Shown: positions 5,431 through 9,592 of the stretch, in pieces
Numbering within the stretch: the stretch's first letter is position 1
How the letters are laid out: each line of letters begins with the position of its first letter
Source of the DNA: CAXMST01 sp035267205
Lineage (GTDB): Bacteria; Actinomycetota; Thermoleophilia; Solirubrobacterales; 70-9
Direction: 5' to 3'
Length of the DNA stretch: 9,592 nucleotides
NCBI GenBank assembly: GCA_035267205.1
Contig: DATFLZ010000147.1
Span: 1 to 9,592, forward strand
Made by a program: the position numbers and the translations under genes
Notes under the pieces: generated by a model
What the model saw: only the letters and a program-made list of their open reading frames with translations
What the model was told of the DNA's origin: nothing
The model's database searches: none

Positions 5431-6697
5431 GGCCGAGCCGGGAGGCCGACTCCCGGGCGCGGGCGATCACCTCGTCCCCGTCGCCGGAGGTGAGCTCCCC
5501 GCCGCGCATCAGGACGCGGCCCGCGACCACCGTGGAGTCGATCGCGGTCGAGTCGGCCGCGTAGGCGAGCCCGGCGTCGATCTCGCCCACCGCCAGCGCG
5601 GGGGTCGCCTTCCGCGCCAGCAGGAAGTCGGCGGGCCCACCGACCGCGAGCCCGTGCGCGGCGGCCTCGCCGCCGGCGACCAGGGGCGCCCATTGACCGC
5701 GGGCGATCGCGAGCGCCTCGGCGGCGGTCAGGGCGGCCGCGTCACCGGCTCGGTGCTTCTGCAGGAGGGCGAACTGCTTCGCTTCGGCGAGCAGGCTGAG
5801 CGCGTTGTTGGAGCCCGCCCCGTCGGTGCCGATCGCGACCGGAATCCCGGCCTCGCGAGCGGCCGGCAGGTCGAAGATCCCGCCGACGGCGAGCTTCAGG
5901 TTCGCATGTGGGTTGCTGACCACGGTGGCGCCCGAGGCGGCGATCAGCTCGCGATCGGCGTCGTCGAGCCAGACCGAGTGGGCCAACAGGGTCCTGGAGC
6001 CGAGCAGGCCCACGCGATCCAGGTAGGCCGCGGGACGGAGCCCATGGCGGTCGACGCAGTCCTCGACCTCCTGCCGGGTCTCCGCCAGGTGGATGTGGAT
6101 CGGCAACCCCCGCTCCCGCGAGCGCTCGCCGACCCAGCCCAGCGAGGGCTCCGAGACCGTATAGATCGAGTGCGGCGCCAGCGCCGGGGAGATCCGCGGA
6201 TCGTGGCCCTCGAGCTCGGCGAGCCCCGCCTCGGCGGCCTCCTGCAGGCCCTCGGTAGCCGCCGGATCCGCGCCGTCGATCAGCGGCGCTCCGATCGTCG
6301 CCCGCAGCCCCGCGTCGGTGACCGCCCGCGCCGTCGCGCCGGGCTGCCAGTACATGTCCCAGAAGCCGATCGTCCCGGTGCGGATCATCTCCATGCAGGC
6401 CAGCCGCGTGCCCCAGTACACATCCTCGGGCTGCAACCTCCGCTCGGCGGGCCAGATGTGCTCCTCGAGCCACTCCATCAGCGGCAGGTCGTCCGCGAAG
6501 CCCCGGAACAGCGTCATCGCGGCGTGCGTGTGGCCGTTGACGAAGCCGGGGACGATCGCCGTTCCGGAGCCGTCCAGGGCCTCGTCTCCGGGCGCCGCCT
6601 CGACCCCGGGGCCGAGCTCGGTGATTACGCCCCCCTCGGCCCGTAGGCCGACGCGCTCGCCGTCGAGCTCGGCTCCCGTGACCGCGAGCGCGCTCAA
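5423..6697 (-). CDS. mtaD: MTA/SAH (5'-deoxyadenosine-type) deaminase, amidohydrolase family
   Basis: A metal-dependent amidohydrolase of the MtaD/SsnA group, 424 aa, expected to deaminate 5'-methylthioadenosine and/or S-adenosylhomocysteine to the inosine form. Metal and catalytic residues are all visible: H56-x-H58 in GFVNGHTHAAMTLFRG, H203 with catalytic E206 in HIHLAE, H240 in LLAHSVWL, and D292 in AIGTDGAGSNNALSLLAE, a stretch typical of this group. The small beta-sandwich is formed by about 1-50 and 370-400. The TTG start at 6697 overlaps the TGA of the phosphorylase gene by 4 bp (TTGA), so the two are translationally coupled. The pair fits an MTA to MTI to hypoxanthine plus methylthioribose-1-phosphate route. 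Relatives also act on 5'-deoxyadenosine or other N6-aminopurine nucleosides, so exact specificity is open. Confidence 0.85.
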   Translation of the reverse strand: MSALAVTGAELDGERVGLRAEGGVITELGPGVEAAPGDEALDGSGTAIVPGFVNGHTHAAMTLFRGFADDLPLMEWLEEHIWPAERRLQPEDVYWGTRLACMEMIRTGTIGFWDMYWQPGATARAVTDAGLRATIGAPLIDGADPAATEGLQEAAEAGLAELEGHDPRISPALAPHSIYTVSEPSLGWVGERSRERGLPIHIHLAETRQEVEDCVDRHGLRPAAYLDRVGLLGSRTLLAHSVWLDDADRELIAASGATVVSNPHANLKLAVGGIFDLPAAREAGIPVAIGTDGAGSNNALSLLAEAKQFALLQKHRAGDAAALTAAEALAIARGQWAPLVAGGEAAAHGLAVGGPADFLLARKATPALAVGEIDAGLAYAADSTAIDSTVVAGRVLMRGGELTSGDGDEVIARARESASRLGLQ

Positions 6698-7419
6698 GCC
6701 TCACCCCCCGGCGCGTCGCCCAGGTCGGCGAGTAGCGGTCGCAGGGCGGCGAGGAGCCGCTCCCTGTTCAGGGCCTTGCCGGCTTCGAAGTCCTCGACCG
6801 CGAGCGGTGCGCCGCCCACCCCGTTCGCGAGGTTGTCGACGACGCAGACCGCCGCGTAGGAGATCCCAAGCTCCCCGGCCAGCACGCATTCAGAGGCGAT
6901 CGTCATCCCGACCACGTCCGCATGCGGAGCGATCATCCGGATCTCGGCGGGTGTCTCGAAGCGCGGGCCGATCGTCTGCCAGTAGACGCCGCCATCGCGC
7001 AGCTCCACGTCGCTGTGGCGACGCCAGACCGCCATGATCCGCTCGCGCCAGCTGCCGTCGAAGGCGGGCACACGCTCCCCCCCGTGCTCGTCGGAGAACG
7101 AGAGGCCGAGGTGCAGGGCGATGAAGTCATCGGGACAGACGAAGCTGCCGACGCCGAGCTCCGGCTTCAGGCCTCCCACCGAACCCACGGCCAGGATCCG
7201 GTCGACGCCGAGGTCGGCGAGCGCCGAGAGGTTCGCCCGATGATCGATCCTCGCGGCGGTCGAGTACTCGCGCAGCCCGTGGCGCTGCAGCAGCACGTGC
7301 CCCGGGCCCTCGAGCAGCTCGACATCGCCGAAGGACGAGCTCCGGACGACCCGCTCGAGCCCCTCCCCCGGCTCGTTGTCGAGGATCGAGTGTCCTCCGA
7401 TCAGCGCCAGGCGTCCCAT
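6694..7419 (-). CDS. MTAP/PNP-family phosphorylase, probably methylthioinosine type
   Basis: A purine nucleoside phosphorylase of the MTAP family, 241 aa, cytosolic. Phosphate-site elements are IGGHSI (7-12, in place of the usual GG[TS]G[LI]) and QRHG (45-48). The ribose/base region includes DHRANLSAL (59-67), AVGSVGGL (77-84), GPRFETPAEIRM (151-162) and VGMTIASE (170-177). In adenine-specific MTAP a D-Y-D motif late in the protein contacts the base; the corresponding stretch here reads VVDNLANG (193-200) and lacks the second Asp, which argues for a 6-oxopurine such as methylthioinosine. The adjoining deaminase supports this. The ATG start at 7419 lies 7 nt behind TAGCAT. The longer reading to 7479 is rejected since its extra residues run into the NYN gene and have no family match. 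The stop overlaps the mtaD start. Confidence 0.85.
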   Translation of the reverse strand: MGRLALIGGHSILDNEPGEGLERVVRSSSFGDVELLEGPGHVLLQRHGLREYSTAARIDHRANLSALADLGVDRILAVGSVGGLKPELGVGSFVCPDDFIALHLGLSFSDEHGGERVPAFDGSWRERIMAVWRRHSDVELRDGGVYWQTIGPRFETPAEIRMIAPHADVVGMTIASECVLAGELGISYAAVCVVDNLANGVGGAPLAVEDFEAGKALNRERLLAALRPLLADLGDAPGGEA

Positions 7420-7426
7420 CCGGCGG

Positions 7427-7432
7427 ATGCTA
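7427..7432 (-). promoter_or_regulatory. -10 hexamer TAGCAT overlapping the NYN stop codon
   Basis: TAGCAT ends 7 nt before the phosphorylase ATG, and its first three bases are the TAG stop of the NYN gene. It would make a leaderless mRNA for the phosphorylase-mtaD pair, separate from readthrough of the upstream regulator genes. No clear -35. Confidence 0.45.
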
Positions 7433-7885
7433 TCCGTCGTCGCGGGACGGCTCCCGGAGATGCTCGCGGACGAATCCACCCGCGCCGGCGCTCGCGCCTC
7501 CGGCCGCCTTGACGGCAGCCCGCAGGCGCCGGTCGCTGGAGACCACCAGCACCGCGCCGGGCCGCTCCGCCTCCCTCACCCGTGCTGCGATCACCTTGTC
7601 GGCCGCATCGGCGCCGGGGCCGGCGAACTCGACCGGCACCGCCGGCTCGCGCGCGGCCTCCTCGGTGACCTGCGCGTGGGGCCGGCCATCGAAGACGACC
7701 TCGACCCGCGTTCGGTCGAGCGACTCCGCGAGCCGCCGGAGGCCCGCAACGAGGCGCCTCATCGCACGGGGCCGGTCGCGCCACCAGCCGTCCGGTCGCG
7801 ATCCGAGCGCGTTGTTGCCGTCGACCACGATCAGTGCGAAGCCCTCGAGGGCGGGGGCCTCCGGCTCCGGCGGGGCGGCACTCAC
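7430..7885 (-). CDS. NYN-domain (YacP/Rae1-like) putative RNase
   Basis: A small protein of the PIN-like NYN superfamily, 151 aa. Acidic residues that would bind metal are visible: D22 in IVVDGNNALG (19-28), D66 in VVFDGRP (63-69), D93/D96 in GADAADKVI (91-99) and D118 in VVSSDRRLR (114-122). The order and spacing match YacP-type NYN proteins such as Bacillus Rae1, a ribosome-associated mRNA endonuclease. The role here is inferred from the fold; the substrate is unknown. The first 14 residues are Pro/Glu/Ala-rich and probably disordered. The GTG start shares GTGA with the stop of the MerR regulator, so the two should be co-translated. The linkage of a NYN protein with a B12-type MerR regulator is not one I recognise as standard. 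Confidence 0.8.
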   Translation of the reverse strand: MSAAPPEPEAPALEGFALIVVDGNNALGSRPDGWWRDRPRAMRRLVAGLRRLAESLDRTRVEVVFDGRPHAQVTEEAAREPAVPVEFAGPGADAADKVIAARVREAERPGAVLVVSSDRRLRAAVKAAGGASAGAGGFVREHLREPSRDDG

Positions 7886-8754
7886 CCGTCCCGCCCCGAG
7901 CTCGCGAGCATGCGCGCGCCGGCGATCAGATCCGGCTCGAGCAGCTCGCCGCCGAGCCGCTCCGCGAGCAGGCTCGTGGCGGAGGCGCCGGCGACGTAGA
8001 GAGGGGCGGCGATCCGGTCTGCGAGGTCACCGTCCAGGTCCACGGCAACCTCGGGCGCGGTGACCGTGAGCACGACCGCCCGAGGCTCGACCCGCTCGGC
8101 CGTCTCGGCGACGGTCCCGAGCGGCGTGTCCGCGCCCAGGAAGGCGATCCGCCACCCCCGCTCGCGCAGAAGCAGCCCGAGGCACACCAGGCCGAGATCG
8201 TGCTCCTCCCCGGGTGGACACGCGAGGAGCGCCGTCGGCCCGGAACCGGACTCCCACGAGCGCCCGATCGCGAGCAGCCGCGCGCGTAGGAGATGGCTCG
8301 CGAAATGCTCCTGGCCGACGGTCAGCTCGCCGGCCTCCCAGCGCGCACCGATCACCCGCAGGACCGGGAGCACGACGCGCTCGATCAGCCCCTCGACGCT
8401 GTAGGAATCCACGGCGCGATCGATGACGCGCTGCGCGCCCGTGCCGTCGAAGGCGGCGAGCCGGTCGAACAGCTCATCGCCGAGCGACTCCGAAGCCGTC
8501 GGCGGCGGCTCCGGCCCCGCGGCCGGCGCCCCGTCCTCGAGCACCCGTGCCGCCGCCTCGGCGGGAGCCTGGCCGCGGGTGATCAGCTCGATCATCGCCC
8601 GCAGGCGCTGCTCGTCGACGTCCGAGTAGAGCCGGTATCCGGACTCGGTCCGTGCCGGCCTGAGGATCCCGTAGCGCCGCTCCCAGGCGCGCAGCGTCGC
8701 CGGCGGCACCCCGACCCGGCGGGCCAGCTCCCCGATCCGGACCAGCTCGCTCAT
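7882..8754 (-). CDS. carH: CarH/LitR-type MerR regulator with B12-binding photosensor domains
   Basis: A transcriptional repressor expected to bind adenosylcobalamin, tetramerise on DNA in the dark and dissociate in light; 290 aa. Residues 3-72 are a MerR helix-turn-helix (IGELARRVGVPPATLRAWER, RRYG, SGYRLYSD). A Pro/Ala linker (74-90) leads to a four-helix cobalamin-cap domain (about 91-170) with the W-x9-EH motif: W139, E149, H150. The Rossmann B12 domain (172-288) has E183-x-H185-x2-G188, whose His is the lower cobalt ligand in this family, then LGLVCLGLLLRERGWRIAFL and GADTP. All hallmark residues are intact. The ATG at 8754 is preferred over the in-frame GTG at 8763 because TACGGT lies 7 nt before it. 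The neighbouring divergent promoter carries repeats expected of its operator. A B12-responsive role without light cannot be excluded. Confidence 0.9.
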   Translation of the reverse strand: MSELVRIGELARRVGVPPATLRAWERRYGILRPARTESGYRLYSDVDEQRLRAMIELITRGQAPAEAAARVLEDGAPAAGPEPPPTASESLGDELFDRLAAFDGTGAQRVIDRAVDSYSVEGLIERVVLPVLRVIGARWEAGELTVGQEHFASHLLRARLLAIGRSWESGSGPTALLACPPGEEHDLGLVCLGLLLRERGWRIAFLGADTPLGTVAETAERVEPRAVVLTVTAPEVAVDLDGDLADRIAAPLYVAGASATSLLAERLGGELLEPDLIAGARMLASSGRDG

Positions 8755-8761
8755 CCCGCCC

Positions 8762-8767
8762 ACCGTA
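8762..8767 (-). promoter_or_regulatory. -10 hexamer TACGGT, leaderless-style promoter of the CarH-type gene
   Basis: TACGGT ends 7 nt before the ATG at 8754 (gap GGGCGGG). The same hexamer is the -10 of the divergent operon. No TTGACA-like -35 is found at 16-19 bp. The putative operator begins about 58 bp upstream, so direct autorepression is not obvious. Confidence 0.45.
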
Positions 8768-8824
8768 GTGGGAACGGCGGCGCCGGCCGGCGTGGGCGAC
8801 GCGGTTCAACCTCGGTGTCAGGAG

Positions 8825-8868
8825 TCCGTACAAACATTTGACAGACCTTGAACATATCTGGTACGGTG
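8825..8868 (+). promoter_or_regulatory. Putative CarH operator: tandem 11-bp direct repeats over the -35
   Basis: Three consecutive 11-mers line up: TCCGTACAAAC (8825-8835), ATTTGACAGAC (8836-8846) and CTTGAACATAT (8847-8857). A weaker fourth is CTGGTACGGTG (8858-8868). ACA recurs at 8830, 8841 and 8852 with exact 11-bp spacing. The second repeat contains the -35 TTGACA, and the fourth contains the -10. As I recall, the Thermus CarH tetramer binds head-to-tail to 11-bp direct repeats that include the -35. The adjacent gene encodes such a regulator. Bound protein would block RNA polymerase. Confidence 0.7.
8838..8867 (+). promoter_or_regulatory. Canonical promoter TTGACA-18-TACGGT of the light-type operon
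   Basis: TTGACA (8838-8843) and TACGGT (8862-8867) are separated by 18 bp, the only promoter in the window with a perfect consensus -35. Start of transcription is expected near 8874, giving a leader of about 41 nt. It is AT-rich compared with everything around it. A strong promoter buried under operator repeats suggests tight repression with high induced output. Confidence 0.75.
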
Positions 8869-8899
8869 CTCCTCGTCAAGTCCGCAAAGCGGCATCGAC

Positions 8900-8905
8900 A
8901 GGAGG
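8900..8905 (+). promoter_or_regulatory. Perfect ribosome binding site AGGAGG
   Basis: AGGAGG lies 9 nt before GTG 8915 and decides that start over other in-frame codons. It contrasts with the leaderless-style starts of most other units here. Confidence 0.75.
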
Positions 8906-8914
8906 TTTCTTCCA

Positions 8915-9115
8915 GTGCAACCGAACCAGCGACTCACCACGGCACGCGCCCTGATCGGAATCGCGGCGCTGCTCTCCTTCGGGCTCTCGGTGGGCCTGTA
9001 CTTCCTCGGGGACGAGTCCGACGGCATCTTCGTCGGCCTCTGGGTTCCCTCGATCCTCGCACTCGGAGCCTTCATCGCCCCACGTGGCGGCGGGCGGGAG
9101 GACGCTGAGCGATGA
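8915..9115 (+). CDS. Small two-helix membrane protein, first gene of the CarH-adjacent operon
   Basis: A 66-aa protein with two predicted membrane helices: about 12-31 (ALIGIAALLSFGLSVGLYFL) and 38-55 (IFVGLWVPSILALGAFIA). A short acidic turn (GDESDG) separates them, and the C-terminal tail is charged (PRGGGREDAER). The function is unknown. The motif GIFVGLWVPSILALG looks conserved and I recall similar tiny proteins beside light-regulated genes in actinobacteria, but this is unverified. The GTG start has a perfect AGGAGG. The gene ends in a 4-bp ATGA overlap with the next, so both are made together, possibly as a membrane pair. Confidence 0.75.
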   Translation: MQPNQRLTTARALIGIAALLSFGLSVGLYFLGDESDGIFVGLWVPSILALGAFIAPRGGGREDAER

Positions 9116-9327
9116 GTGAGATCGCGATCTTCTTCTACGGCCTCGTCGTCTTCTCGATCGTCAGCGCCGCCTGCTGGATCATCGCCTGGGGCATCGTGCA
9201 GGAGCGGCGCGACCGACGCCAGCTCGATGCCGGGCCCGGGGCGCGGGCCGGGGAGATCGGCGAGAGCACCTCGACCGACGCCGCCGGCACGACCCACGGA
9301 TCGCGCGAGGGCGAGGCCCTCCGATGA
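9112..9327 (+). CDS. Small single-helix membrane protein
   Basis: A 71-aa protein with one membrane helix at about 4-29 (IAIFFYGLVVFSIVSAACWI), then a basic stop-transfer stretch QERRDRR (30-36) and a hydrophilic Gly/Thr/Glu-rich tail of about 35 residues that is probably disordered and cytosolic. The function is unknown. GGGAGG (9096-9101) lies 10 nt upstream of the ATG. It overlaps the previous gene and the following dehydrogenase by 4 bp each (ATGA), so the three form a tight operon under the CarH-type promoter. It may interact with its two-helix neighbour or tether the dehydrogenase; both ideas are inference. Confidence 0.72.
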   Translation: MSEIAIFFYGLVVFSIVSAACWIIAWGIVQERRDRRQLDAGPGARAGEIGESTSTDAAGTTHGSREGEALR

Positions 9328-9592
9328 GCGGCCCGGGCGACGCACTCGACTGGGTCCTCGACCGGACCGTGGTGCCCGGCTACGCCTCGATCGGCTACCG
9401 GCTCCGCGGGCTCGGGGACAGCCCCGCCGATCCCGAGGCCAACCTGCCGGGCTCGCGCGTGCTGGTCACCGGCGCCAACTCCGGCCTCGGTGAGGCGGCC
9501 TCCGCGCTGCTGGCCGCCCACGGGGCCGAGGTGTTCATGGTGGCGCGCGATCGAGAGCGCGGCGAACGGGCTCGGGCCCGGGTCGCCGAGCA
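9324..9592 (+). CDS. Short-chain dehydrogenase/reductase, N-terminal part
   Basis: The first 89 residues of an NAD(P)-dependent SDR oxidoreductase; the gene continues past the window edge. The Rossmann start is clear: strand SRVLVTG, the dinucleotide-binding TGANSGLG (T49, G50, G54, G56), helix EAASALLAAHGAEV and strand VFMVARDRERG, where the Arg after the second strand hints at NADPH preference. It has an unusual N-terminal extension of about 40 residues (LDWVLDRTVVPGYASIGYRLR) before the Rossmann fold, resembling DHRS12-like SDRs and suggesting membrane association. The substrate is unknown. SDR genes are reported in LitR/CarH-controlled clusters in other bacteria (recalled), which fits the operator upstream. 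Confidence 0.85.
   Translation, partial: MSGPGDALDWVLDRTVVPGYASIGYRLRGLGDSPADPEANLPGSRVLVTGANSGLGEAASALLAAHGAEVFMVARDRERGERARARVAE

Noticed and set aside
5138..6646. 502-codon open frame on the plus strand
   Set aside because: It is antisense to the mtaD gene, is rich in Arg/Gly/Pro with no family motifs, and runs through the acetyltransferase in another frame; GC-rich shadow.
8781..8792. Perfect 12-bp palindrome CGCCGGCCGGCG upstream of the CarH gene
   Set aside because: Pure G/C palindromes arise often by chance in DNA of this composition, and MerR/CarH sites here are better explained by the direct repeats.
8804..8809. TTGAAC on the minus strand as a -35 for the CarH gene
   Set aside because: It lies about 36 bp upstream of the TACGGT -10, far outside workable spacing.

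Overview
The window is a very GC-rich stretch of bacterial chromosome. Starts are often GTG or TTG, several start codons sit 6-8 bases after a -10 hexamer (leaderless style), and many gene ends overlap by 4 bp. The gene families (ArsA ATPase with an HSP20-like tail and a small Cys-motif partner, MutT1-type Nudix, DUF389, B12-binding MerR) point to an actinobacterium, most likely a deep-branching soil lineage such as Thermoleophilia/Solirubrobacterales. That placement is inference from gene content and style, not from a phylogenetic marker. No tRNA, rRNA, CRISPR array, transposase or phage gene was seen.

Left third (1-3196): a truncated lipoprotein gene on the minus strand is divergent from an ArsA/Get3-type ATPase. 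The ATPase is followed, with overlap, by a small Cys-motif protein and then by an MscS-type mechanosensitive channel with its own leaderless-style promoter. Between the channel and the next, convergent gene lies a 129-bp imperfect palindrome (3281-3409). It is built of two hairpins in mirror orientation, and its right arm supplies the stop codon of the Nudix gene.

Middle (3398-5408): a DUF389 membrane protein and a MutT1-like Nudix hydrolase form a two-gene minus-strand operon. A GNAT acetyltransferase is divergent from it, and a symmetric -10 element in the 35-bp gap could serve both directions.

Right half (5401-8754, minus strand): a four-gene block runs MerR/B12 photoreceptor-type regulator (CarH/LitR), NYN-domain nuclease-like protein, methylthioadenosine/methylthioinosine phosphorylase-family enzyme, and MTA/SAH deaminase (MtaD). 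The last two fit an MTA to MTI to hypoxanthine salvage route. Three of the junctions are 4-bp overlaps or a 10-bp gap, and a second -10 precedes the phosphorylase. The convergent ends of mtaD and the GNAT gene share one hairpin carrying both stop codons.

Right edge (8768-9592): divergent from the regulator is a canonical TTGACA-18-TACGGT promoter, then AGGAGG and an operon of two tiny membrane proteins and a short-chain dehydrogenase that runs off the window. Three 11-bp direct repeats with ACA at 8830, 8841 and 8852 (a weaker ACG at 8863) cover this promoter, and the -35 lies inside the second. This matches the arrangement known for CarH operators, so the window appears to hold a complete B12-dependent light switch: regulator, operator, promoter and first target genes. 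This is its most interesting content.
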